In this document: piece by piece, positions 50,679-58,298 of the stretch
Layout: every line of letters starts with the position of its first letter
Position numbering within the stretch: position 1 is the stretch's first letter
Source: Granulicella aggregans
Lineage (GTDB): Bacteria > Acidobacteriota > Terriglobia > Terriglobales > Acidobacteriaceae
Reading direction: 5' to 3'
NCBI RefSeq assembly: GCF_014203275.1
Contig: NZ_JACHIP010000006.1
Span: 62,001-126,000 of the forward strand
DNA: 64,000 bases
The notes under the pieces: model-generated
What the model was told of the DNA's origin: nothing
What the model saw: only the letters and a program-made list of their open reading frames with translations
Databases searched by the model: none
Program-made: the position numbers and the translations under genes

Positions 50679-50717
50679 GACCCTCCAGACCGCTAGGATG
50701 CAGTTTTCTGGAGGGTC
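50679..50717 (-). terminator. terminator of the CCA-enzyme gene, overlapping the next ribosome site
   Basis: GACCCTCCAG (50679-50688) pairs with CTGGAGGGTC (50708-50717). On the minus strand the second arm is followed by TTTTA and directly by ATG 50673, so the arm includes the GGAGGG of the FMN reductase gene. Confidence 0.65.
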
Positions 50718-50767
50718 GTTAGTGTGCCCGGGGTTCTATAGAGACTGGCCATTCAGGGAATGAAAGA

Positions 50768-52744
50768 TCAGCGACGCTTCTTTGCCGCTGCAGTCTTCTT
50801 GGCAGCGGGGACCGTCTTCTTCGCAGCTGGCTTGGCCACTACCTTGGCGCCCTTTGCGACAGGCTTAGGGGCGGGTTTGGCCGCTGCCTTCAGAGGAGCC
50901 TTAACAGGAACCTTTGCCGCCACCTTCTTGAGCGCTGCTTTGGCGACGGGCTTGGGCGCGGGCTTTGCGGCCTGCTTCTTCGCGGGAGCCTTTTGCGCCG
51001 ATGCCTTTGAGGACTTTGCGGGAGCGACCTTCGATGGAGCGGACTTCTTTGCGGGCACTGCCTTCGCAACCGTCTTCTTGGCAGCCTTCGCCGGCACTAC
51101 TTTGGCGGGCACGGCCTTCTTGGCGACCTTGGCTGGCGCGGCCTTTAAGGGCGTGGCCTTCGCCGCTGGAGCAGAGGCGGCTATGGACTTCACCGCCTTC
51201 GCCGGAGCTGTTTTGGCGGCAACCGGCTGAACGACGGCTACCTTGGCAGGAGCGGCCTTGGCCGGGATTGCCTTCTTCGCTACGGGCGGAGCAGGAGCAG
51301 CGACGGGCGCGGATGAGGAAGCGATCTCGGCTGCTGCCTCGTCTGAATTCGTTGCGGCCTGGTCTGACGGCTCTCCGCTCTCGTCTGCGGCCTGCTTCTT
51401 GGCGCGGCCCTTGGGCTTGGCGTCCTTCTTCGGCGCGCGTGGGCGACGGAGGTGAACGGGCGGCGGCGGCGCGGGAGGCGAGAACGGCTCCAGGAATGCC
51501 TTGAGATGATCGGGGTCGGTCAGCTTGCCGTCCATGAGTTCGAAGACCAGCGATTCGACGAAGGCGTCGTAGCCAGCCAGTTCCGGAACGATCCGCATCT
51601 CCTGCATCAGGGCGTAGGGGACCTTCTGCTTCGCCTGCGGCCACTCGGTGAAGAAGCTCTTGAACTTAGCCTGGATGGCGGAGCTCTTCGAGGAGAAGGC
51701 GATCTGGAGGACGGCCTCGGGCTTGGCGGAGTAGAGCAGCTTCCAGGCCTGCGAAGGCAGAGCGGCCGTCTTTGCAGTGAGCTGGGCGGCGAGATCCTTG
51801 GCCTCGGTCTCGAGGTTCTCGATCTCGCGGACGAAGCCGACGCGCGGGAAGGTCGCCTTGAAGTCGGCAATCTCCTTCGCGGACATCTTCGCGGTGAGCA
51901 GGGGGAAGTTGGCGGCGGCGGGCGAGGGATGGATACCCTGCATCTGGAGCTGGGTCTGGCTTTCGCGGAGGCGCTCGAGTTCAGCCTCGTTGGCCTTGGC
52001 GGCGGTCCAGAAGGGAGCGATCTCCTTGAGCCAGCCTTCGGATTCAAGGCGCTTCAGGACGCGGATCGGGTCTTCTTCGTGGACGACCTCTTCGGCCTCG
52101 TATCCGCGGCTGAAGGCGGAGGCGGCGGAGATGTATCCCTCCTGCTTGCCGGTCTCATAACGGGACTGCGTCTTCTCGTCCATGCCCCAGCCGAGCCGGG
52201 CCATGAGGCGGGCGGCGCGGACCATGCGGATGGGATCCTCGATGAACCCGTAGTTGCTGACGAGGCGGAGCTCCCGATTTTCGATGTCGGCGACGCCATT
52301 CAGTGGATCCATCAGAAGGCCGAAGGAGCCGGCGTTCAGGGAGAGAGCCATGGCGTTCGCGGTGAAGTCGCGGCGGCGCAGGTCGTCGAGGATGCCCGCG
52401 GGCTTGGACACAGGCTTACCCGGCTTGGGGTAAGTCGTCGTGAGCGTGCTTCCGAATTCGAGGCGAACGCTGCCAGGAAAGCGGACGAAGAGGGCCTGCC
52501 CAGCATCCGACTCGCCGGAGATGATGCCACCGGCTTTCTCTATATCTTTCTTGAGCTTGAGGGCATTTCCCTGCACCACTACGTCGAGGTCGCGGACAGG
52601 CGAACCGCTGGTCAGATCGCGGACCGCGCCGCCGACGAGAAAGATGGTAAGACCGCGCTCGCGGGCGATCTCGCGCAGAACGTTCAGGGCATGCTGCTGG
52701 TCTTTCGAGAGTCTGCTTTCAAGCAGGTAGATGTAGTCGGCCAT
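50768..52744 (-). CDS. CCA-adding enzyme / poly(A) polymerase family protein with histone-H1-like tail
   Basis: A product of 658 residues. Residues 1-420: FLVGGAVRDL and VRDLDVVVQGNA form the class II nucleotidyltransferase site, DLRRRDFTANAMALSL the next motif, EDPIRMVRAARLMAR the RNA-binding neck. This part repairs tRNA CCA ends or adds poly(A); the two cannot be told apart by eye. From about residue 422 a Pro-rich hinge (PPAPPPPVHL) leads into over 200 residues of Ala, Lys and Pro with nine PAK units, like AlgP or histone H1, ending KKRR. The tail likely binds nucleic acid. It is in frame and uninterrupted, so the fusion is real in this assembly. Confidence 0.87.
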   Translation of the reverse strand: MADYIYLLESRLSKDQQHALNVLREIARERGLTIFLVGGAVRDLTSGSPVRDLDVVVQGNALKLKKDIEKAGGIISGESDAGQALFVRFPGSVRLEFGSTLTTTYPKPGKPVSKPAGILDDLRRRDFTANAMALSLNAGSFGLLMDPLNGVADIENRELRLVSNYGFIEDPIRMVRAARLMARLGWGMDEKTQSRYETGKQEGYISAASAFSRGYEAEEVVHEEDPIRVLKRLESEGWLKEIAPFWTAAKANEAELERLRESQTQLQMQGIHPSPAAANFPLLTAKMSAKEIADFKATFPRVGFVREIENLETEAKDLAAQLTAKTAALPSQAWKLLYSAKPEAVLQIAFSSKSSAIQAKFKSFFTEWPQAKQKVPYALMQEMRIVPELAGYDAFVESLVFELMDGKLTDPDHLKAFLEPFSPPAPPPPVHLRRPRAPKKDAKPKGRAKKQAADESGEPSDQAATNSDEAAAEIASSSAPVAAPAPPVAKKAIPAKAAPAKVAVVQPVAAKTAPAKAVKSIAASAPAAKATPLKAAPAKVAKKAVPAKVVPAKAAKKTVAKAVPAKKSAPSKVAPAKSSKASAQKAPAKKQAAKPAPKPVAKAALKKVAAKVPVKAPLKAAAKPAPKPVAKGAKVVAKPAAKKTVPAAKKTAAAKKRR

Positions 52745-53031
52745 AACTTTCCGGGAACACTCCAGGGTGAGGCAATAGCGGTGCGTCTTGCTTCGCGAGG
52801 TTCCTTAGAACCTTCCGGAGGTTCCCAGCGCGGCTCTAAACCACTGCGAATCAGCCTCTTAGCGGGATGCAAGAGACGGACGCAAAGCCCAACTTTACCA
52901 TAATGGAGGCGTATTGACCACCGTTTCTGCACCTTTTTTGTGGCGATCCGTCCCGCAGGCGGTCGAGTTGTGCGACAATCCGCCAGTTGCCTGCACGCCG
53001 AACTTCCACGGCGAGGGCAGCGGTGACCGGT

Positions 53032-53610
53032 ATGGCTAGCTCGAAGAAGAAGGTGATCCTGCGGCGAGTGACGGGCGAAATTCTGCCCGGATACCTTCCC
53101 TTGTCAGGATTTACGCGGGGTGCGGGCAGTTCCAGGGTCGTCGAGTTGCTCGATCTCTCGGGGCGGCTGATCGAGATTCCCCTAGGCGAGGTGCGGATGA
53201 TCAGCTACGTTCGCGACTTCAACCTGGCGGACACGACGAACCCGGAACGGCTCACGCGGAGATCGTTCCTGGCGCGCCCACGCAACGAGGGCGTATGGGT
53301 CAGGATGACCTTCAAAGCATCGGAGAGGTCGCTGGAACGCACGTCCGAGATAATACTGGAGGGACTGGCGGCGGCAGACCTTTCCCTGCTCGATTCCCTG
53401 ATCGAGGACGGCGGCCTGCACGTTGCGCCACCGGATATCCGCTCAAATACGCAACGAATCTTCGTTCCCCGGGCGGCGATCGAGAGCCTGCAGATCCTTG
53501 CGGTGATTACGACGCCGTCGCGGGCGAAGCCGGTCCCGGAGCGGACGCCTGAAGAGATTCAGAAGAGCCTGTTCGAGGCACTGACGCCACGCAATACCAG
53601 ACCAAACTGA
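53032..53610 (+). CDS. conserved protein of unknown function (DUF6982-like)
   Basis: A product of 192 residues if ATG 53032 is used. The N-terminal MASSKKKVILRRVTGEILPG and LLDLSGRLIEIPLGEVRMIS, then YVRDFNLADTTNPERLTRRS and GVWVRMTFKASERSLERTSE suggest beta-rich repeats; VAPPDIRSNTQRIFVPRAAI follows. I know similar acidobacterial hypotheticals but no function. The frame is open to a TTG at 52987 that lies seven bases past GACAAT, which would fit a leaderless start and add 15 residues. Upstream of lpxD by 51 bases. Confidence 0.65.
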   Translation: MASSKKKVILRRVTGEILPGYLPLSGFTRGAGSSRVVELLDLSGRLIEIPLGEVRMISYVRDFNLADTTNPERLTRRSFLARPRNEGVWVRMTFKASERSLERTSEIILEGLAAADLSLLDSLIEDGGLHVAPPDIRSNTQRIFVPRAAIESLQILAVITTPSRAKPVPERTPEEIQKSLFEALTPRNTRPN

Positions 53611-53648
53611 CCGGGTCGACACGAGTACGGGCGAAGCTGCCGGGCGGC

Positions 53649-53654
53649 TACAAT
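53649..53654 (+). promoter_or_regulatory. -10 box TACAAT of lpxD
   Basis: TACAAT lies seven bases before ATG 53662, with no ribosome site. Confidence 0.55.
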
Positions 53655-53661
53655 CGTCGAC

Positions 53662-54717
53662 ATGCCTACCGATTCCCTGCTGCCTGATGCGCCTGTCACC
53701 ACAATTAGCCTGTCGGCTTTAGCCGAACGTCTCGGAGCCAGTCTCACGGGCGACGGTGAGGCGCTGGTTAGCGGTGTTGCTGGAATCGAGGAAGCAGAAA
53801 CGGGCGACCTGACGTTCGTCGCGAACCCGAAGTATGCCGCGAAGGCAAGACATACGGCGGCGACGGCGGTGCTGGTAGAGCCCGATTTTCCTGAAATATC
53901 GGCGGCGACGCTTCGGGTCGCGAATCCTTATCTGGCGTTCGCGCGAGCAATCGAGATCTTCTATAGCGCTCCGGTGTATGCGCTGGGGATTCATCCGACG
54001 GCGGTGGTGGCAGATTCAGCGCGGATCGGGGCCAATGCGCATGTCGGAGCGTATGCGGTGATCGGGGAACACGTCGTTCTGGGAGATGACGCAGTCGTCC
54101 TATCCCATGTAGTGCTGTATCCGCATGTGCGCGTGGGTGACCGGTTCTTCGCACATGCCCATGCGGTCGTCCGAGAATATTGTCAATTGGGCGACGATGT
54201 AATCCTGCAGAATGGCGCGATCGTGGGCGCGGATGGCTTCGGCTTCGCGCGGCAGCATGGCAAGGAGTTCGCCGGGCGGGCCTGGTACAAGATCCGGCAG
54301 TCGGGACCGGCTGTACTGGAAGACGCAGTCGAGGTGCAGGCAAATGCGTGCATCGACCGGGCTTCGATCGGCGAGACGCGGATCGGCTCGGGGAGCAAGA
54401 TCGACAATCTTGTCCAGGTGGGGCATGGGTCGACGGTAGGCAAAGATACGCTGCTGTGCGCCCAGGTAGGACTGGCTGGATCGACGACCGTGGGGAACAA
54501 CGTAATCCTGGCGGGGCAGGTCGGGGTGGCAGGGCACTGTACGGTAGGCGACGGAGCGATTGCCACGGCGCAGAGCGGAATTCCGGGGGACGTGGCCGCG
54601 GGTGCGACGGTAAGCGGCTATCCGGCGATCGAGAACCGGCAGTGGCTGCGATCCGTAGCTATCTTCAACCGGCTTCCGGAGATCGTCAGGCAGTTAAAGG
54701 GAAAAAACACCCCGTAG
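53662..54717 (+). CDS. lpxD: UDP-3-O-acylglucosamine N-acyltransferase LpxD
   Basis: A product of 351 residues. An N-terminal uridine-binding domain (LAERLGASLTGDGEALVSGV, RVANPYLAFARAIEIF) is followed by left-handed beta-helix hexapeptides (IGANAHVGAYAVIG, VVLGDDAVV) and DNLVQVGHGSTVG, which carries the catalytic His; a helical tail RLPEIVRQLKG closes. It adds the second hydroxyacyl chain in lipid A synthesis. No other lpx gene, fabZ or bamA is next to it, unlike in proteobacteria. Confidence 0.93.
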   Translation: MPTDSLLPDAPVTTISLSALAERLGASLTGDGEALVSGVAGIEEAETGDLTFVANPKYAAKARHTAATAVLVEPDFPEISAATLRVANPYLAFARAIEIFYSAPVYALGIHPTAVVADSARIGANAHVGAYAVIGEHVVLGDDAVVLSHVVLYPHVRVGDRFFAHAHAVVREYCQLGDDVILQNGAIVGADGFGFARQHGKEFAGRAWYKIRQSGPAVLEDAVEVQANACIDRASIGETRIGSGSKIDNLVQVGHGSTVGKDTLLCAQVGLAGSTTVGNNVILAGQVGVAGHCTVGDGAIATAQSGIPGDVAAGATVSGYPAIENRQWLRSVAIFNRLPEIVRQLKGKNTP

Positions 54718-54777
54718 AAGTCGACTTGAAATGGCAGGAAGAGCAAGCTGTCGACCTCCTGCCTGCATCCAACCTTG

Positions 54778-55605
54778 ATGATGAGTGACTCAATTCCGAA
54801 CAGTTCGATTGAAACAAGCCCCGGTACGCCGCCCGTAAGGGTGCTGCTGCTGGACGATGAACCCACGACGCTCTTCCTCCGAAGCCTTGCCCTGCGTCAG
54901 CAAGGATACGAGTGCGTTGCGACGAGCACCGTGGAGGAGGCGATGGAGGTCATCTCGGAGATCGATATCGCGGTGCTCGATTACCACCTGGGTGAGGGGC
55001 AGTTTGGGACCGAAGTAGCGACACGCCTCAGGCAGATTCGGCCGGAGGTACCGATCATCATCCTCTCGGCGACGCTCGAGCACCGCTTTGGCGGCGTCGA
55101 GGATATGCACCTTTTGAAGGGCTATAGCTCCAACGAAGACCTGGTCAACGCTCTTCGGTCGCTGGAGGCGAAGCGCCGGGGCACACCGGTGGTGGTGGAT
55201 GCGCGAGAGTTCTTCTACTCACGGATTGGACTGGCGATCGGATCGGACGTACTGGTTCAGGTGCTGGACGGCGACGGCCGTTGGGTCTACGTGAATGAGG
55301 CCGCCGCGGACTACCTGGGGCAGCCGCGAGAGTGGTTTCCAGATCGCAATCTCTTCGACGAGATGCCCACCATGATGCGCGACTGGCGGGAGATCATCAG
55401 CTCGGTGGCAACCCGGCGAGAGACCTACATTGACCGAAGCAGACGGGGACTGCTGGCGCTCGACCCCACGGGTCTCAACGCGACGGGCGAGACCGGCACC
55501 CCTGCTTGGAGCGTGCTCGCGTTTCCCATCAGCCTCTACGATGGCCGAAATGGCGTGGTGTTGACCGCCCGGCTGCTGGGCGGCACCTACGTGCTCCCGG
55601 ACTAG
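54778..55605 (+). CDS. response regulator with PAS-like output domain
   Basis: A product of 275 residues. The receiver domain (residues 22-135) has VLLLDDEPTTLFL (acidic pair), IAVLDYHLGEGQFGTEVA (phospho-Asp), IIILSATLEH and HLLKGYSSNEDLVNA (Lys). From about residue 150, VQVLDGDGRWVYVNEAAADY and FPISLYDGRNGVVLTARLL look like a PAS fold. There is no DNA-binding or enzyme output, and no histidine kinase next to it. A GGCAGGA/TCCTGCC hairpin precedes the gene (54733-54767 region). Confidence 0.78.
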   Translation: MMSDSIPNSSIETSPGTPPVRVLLLDDEPTTLFLRSLALRQQGYECVATSTVEEAMEVISEIDIAVLDYHLGEGQFGTEVATRLRQIRPEVPIIILSATLEHRFGGVEDMHLLKGYSSNEDLVNALRSLEAKRRGTPVVVDAREFFYSRIGLAIGSDVLVQVLDGDGRWVYVNEAAADYLGQPREWFPDRNLFDEMPTMMRDWREIISSVATRRETYIDRSRRGLLALDPTGLNATGETGTPAWSVLAFPISLYDGRNGVVLTARLLGGTYVLPD

Positions 55606-55614
55606 CTCGGCTGG

Positions 55615-55620
55615 TAGGCT
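55615..55620 (+). promoter_or_regulatory. -10 box TAGGCT of the lipoprotein gene
   Basis: Six bases separate TAGGCT from ATG 55627. Confidence 0.45.
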
Positions 55621-55626
55621 GGGTGG

Positions 55627-56007
55627 ATGATGCAATGGAAGAGATGGGTGGACAGACGCAGAGTTGCAGTCGTCCTCGCCGCGCTGGTGGTGACTTTGAT
55701 GATCTCGGGGTGCCACTCCGCTTACGTGAATGCGACGATCAGCAATCACACGCCGACACCGATCACGGTCGTGCAGGTTGAGTATCCGAGCGCAAGCTTT
55801 GGGACGCAGACCATTGCTCCGGGGCAGGAGTTCAAGTACCGGTTCAAGGTACTGGGTTCGGGGACGGTGAAGCTCACTTACACGGACGCAGCACAGGTGG
55901 AGCATAAGTTCACGGGACCTTCGCTGAAAGAAGGCGACGAAGGAAATCTCTCTGCCGTAGTGGGAGCGGGCAATCTTGGCTGGAATCTTTCGTTGCAGTC
56001 GAAGTAA
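55627..56007 (+). CDS. small lipoprotein, unknown function
   Basis: A product of 126 residues. RRRVAVVLAALVVTLMISGC is a lipoprotein signal with lipobox ISGC. The mature part (NATISNHTPTPITVVQVEYP, IAPGQEFKYRFKVLGSGTVK) is all-beta, Ig-like or similar, of about 95 residues. No family recognised. Likely held in the outer or inner membrane facing the periplasm. Confidence 0.65.
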   Translation: MMQWKRWVDRRRVAVVLAALVVTLMISGCHSAYVNATISNHTPTPITVVQVEYPSASFGTQTIAPGQEFKYRFKVLGSGTVKLTYTDAAQVEHKFTGPSLKEGDEGNLSAVVGAGNLGWNLSLQSK

Positions 56008-56080
56008 TCACGCGACGGGACAATCCTTGATGCAATCGAAGCGGCTCCTTTCGGTGATGTTCGCGCGCCGGTCGCTACGG

Positions 56081-56086
56081 TAGACT
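56081..56086 (+). promoter_or_regulatory. -10 box TAGACT of tmk
   Basis: TAGACT is six bases before ATG 56093; the TTG at 56087 that opens the frame falls between box and start and is not likely used. Confidence 0.55.
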
Positions 56087-56092
56087 TTGCTT

Positions 56093-56776
56093 ATGCCGCG
56101 CGGCTTTTTTATTACCTTCGAAGGGTTGGACGGCTCAGGCAAGACGACCCAACTCCGCCGGCTGACGACCTCGTTGACGAAGCAGGGGCACAAGGTCGTC
56201 TCGCTGCGTCAGCCGGGCGGAACGGCGCTAGGCGACCGTATCCGCGGCGTAGTGCTCGATTCGCGAAGCGAAAGTTCACTGGGGGCAATCGCACCCGTAG
56301 CCGAGTTGACGCTGATGTTCGCGGACCGGGCGCAGGCGATCGCCGAGGTGATCCTTCCCGCCCTTGAGGATGGAGCCATCGTACTGTGCGACCGATTTAC
56401 AGACAGCTCCGAGGCCTATCAGGGCGGCGGACGCGAGCTAGGCAGCGAACGTGTGCTGGCGCTTCACGTGGCGGTCTGTGACGGCCTGCAGCCCGACCTG
56501 ACGATCCTGCTGCTGCCACCGCTTGAGCCATCGCTGGAGCGCGCACGGAACAGGAACCAGCGTCACGTGGCGAAGCTGGGCACCGACGAAAACCGCTTCG
56601 AGCGCGAGGGCGATGCGTTTTATCGCCGCATCTATGAGAAGTACCAGGAGATTGCGGCGCGAGATGCGGGCCGGGTGGTGACGATCGCGGAGGAAGCGTC
56701 GATCCAGGTGATCGAAGAGAAGATCTACAAGATCGTCAGCGCTCGAATCTCTCCGGATTCACAGGGGACGAGATGA
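56093..56776 (+). CDS. tmk: thymidylate kinase
   Basis: A product of 227 residues. FFITFEGLDGSGKTTQLRRL is the P-loop, VVSLRQPGGTALGDRIR the DRx/base-binding segment, AIVLCDRFTDSSEAYQGGGR the lid base with DRF. It makes dTDP from dTMP. TGA overlaps the P450 start (ATGA), so the two are coupled, an unusual pairing. In many genomes tmk is next to holB; here holB is 4 kb away. Confidence 0.93.
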   Translation: MPRGFFITFEGLDGSGKTTQLRRLTTSLTKQGHKVVSLRQPGGTALGDRIRGVVLDSRSESSLGAIAPVAELTLMFADRAQAIAEVILPALEDGAIVLCDRFTDSSEAYQGGGRELGSERVLALHVAVCDGLQPDLTILLLPPLEPSLERARNRNQRHVAKLGTDENRFEREGDAFYRRIYEKYQEIAARDAGRVVTIAEEASIQVIEEKIYKIVSARISPDSQGTR

Positions 56777-58230
56777 CTCCGCCGGTGCTGCCACTGGACG
56801 GGACCTCTGAGTCGCAGAAGCTGGAGTCGGAGCGGCCAAAGTACAGGCTGCCGCCGGGCCTGAAGCGCTCGCTTCCCTTCTATGCGTTCAAGCCGTGGGT
56901 GAAGCTTGGGCATCCGATTTTGCTGTTCGAACACCTGCACCGGACCTACGGCAACATCGCCTGCTACAAGCTGTTTGGAACGCCGATCGTCTTCGTAAAC
57001 GATCCGGAGTTTATCCGCGAGATTCTCGTGACGCAAGGCGCGGCGTTTGTAAAAGAGCGCACGGTACGGCGGATGAAGGTGCTGCTGGGCGAAGGTCTGA
57101 TCACCTCCGATGATCCCATTCACATCCGCCAGCGACGCATCGCCGCACCGGCGTTTCATCGCCAGCGGATCGCCGCCTATGGCGACCAGATCGTCGCTTG
57201 TGCAGCAGCGCAGAACGAACGCTGGGAGCAGCGGACGCGGCCCGATGAGCCGATCGATATTGCGGCCGCAAGCATGGAGCTTTCGCTCGAGATCGTCGCG
57301 CGGACGCTCTTCGATACCGAGGTCACCGAGGACATCCGGCGCATCAACGATGAAGTAAACACGATTATGGAGCTGTACAACTTCATCGTCGCGTTCCCGC
57401 GAATTGAGTTGTTCATGAAGCTGCCGATCCCGGGGATCATGAAGTTTCGGCGGTCGAAGGCCCGGCTGGATGCTGTCGTTGACCGGCTGATCCGAGAGCA
57501 TAAAGAGGCGACACTAGCGGGCAAACCTGATCCTGGCGACCTGCTCTCCATGCTGCTGCAATCGCGCGACGAACAGGCCGATGCGCAGGGGAACTTCACC
57601 GGCATGTCTGACGAGCAGGTGCGTGACGAGGTGCTGACGATCTTCCTCGCCGGGTATGAGACCGTCGCGAACGGGCTGACATGGACGTGGTATCTGCTAA
57701 GCCAGAATCCTGAAGTGGAGGCGAAGCTTCACGCGGAGCTTGATGCTGTGCTGGGTGTAGGTACAGAGCGACGGCTGGCGACGCTGGCTGACTATCCCAA
57801 CCTGAAGTACACCGAGCAGGTCTTTGCGGAGTCGATGCGACTCTATCCGCCGGCGTGGGCGATGGGGCGAATGTCCACCAAACCGGTGCAGCTCGGCGAG
57901 TACCTGATCCCGCCGGGAGCGCACTTCTTCTTCAGCCAGTACATGATGGGACGGACGGAAGAGTACTTCCCTGACCCGCTGCGTTTCGATCCCGACCGCT
58001 TCAGCGCCGAGAACAAGGCGCGGAGACCGAAGTACACGTACTTCCCCTTCGGCGGCGGATCGCGGCAGTGTATCGGCGAGTCGTTCGCGTGGATGGAGGG
58101 CGTGTTCTCGATTGCGACGCTGGCGCAAAAATGGCGGCTAAGCTACGCAGAGAGCGCGCCACCCGAGGTGCAGGAGAAGATCACGCTGCGGCCGAAAGAC
58201 CCGCTGATGATGCGGCTCGAGTCGCGTTAG
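56773..58230 (+). CDS. cytochrome P450
   Basis: A product of 485 residues, no membrane anchor. LTIFLAGYETVANGLTWTWY is the I-helix oxygen motif (AGxET), EQVFAESMRLYPPAW the ExxR pair, and FPFGGGSRQCIGESFAWMEG the haem loop with the axial Cys. It resembles bacterial CYP102/CYP4-like fatty-acid or terpene hydroxylases. No ferredoxin or reductase gene is adjacent. Translationally coupled to tmk. Confidence 0.92.
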   Translation: MTPPVLPLDGTSESQKLESERPKYRLPPGLKRSLPFYAFKPWVKLGHPILLFEHLHRTYGNIACYKLFGTPIVFVNDPEFIREILVTQGAAFVKERTVRRMKVLLGEGLITSDDPIHIRQRRIAAPAFHRQRIAAYGDQIVACAAAQNERWEQRTRPDEPIDIAAASMELSLEIVARTLFDTEVTEDIRRINDEVNTIMELYNFIVAFPRIELFMKLPIPGIMKFRRSKARLDAVVDRLIREHKEATLAGKPDPGDLLSMLLQSRDEQADAQGNFTGMSDEQVRDEVLTIFLAGYETVANGLTWTWYLLSQNPEVEAKLHAELDAVLGVGTERRLATLADYPNLKYTEQVFAESMRLYPPAWAMGRMSTKPVQLGEYLIPPGAHFFFSQYMMGRTEEYFPDPLRFDPDRFSAENKARRPKYTYFPFGGGSRQCIGESFAWMEGVFSIATLAQKWRLSYAESAPPEVQEKITLRPKDPLMMRLESR

Positions 58231-58248
58231 CGCAGGCTCAGAAAGAGA

Positions 58249-58277
58249 AACGGCGCGGAGAGATTCTCCGCGCCGTT
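58249..58277. terminator. bidirectional terminator between P450 and htrA
   Basis: AACGGCGCGGAGA (58249-58261) and its exact complement (58265-58277) around GAT. T-rich sequence follows on the plus strand (CTTGTTTCT) and on the minus strand (TCTCTTTCT), serving both convergent genes. Confidence 0.8.
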
Positions 58278-58298
58278 CTTGTTTCTCGTGCAATGGCG

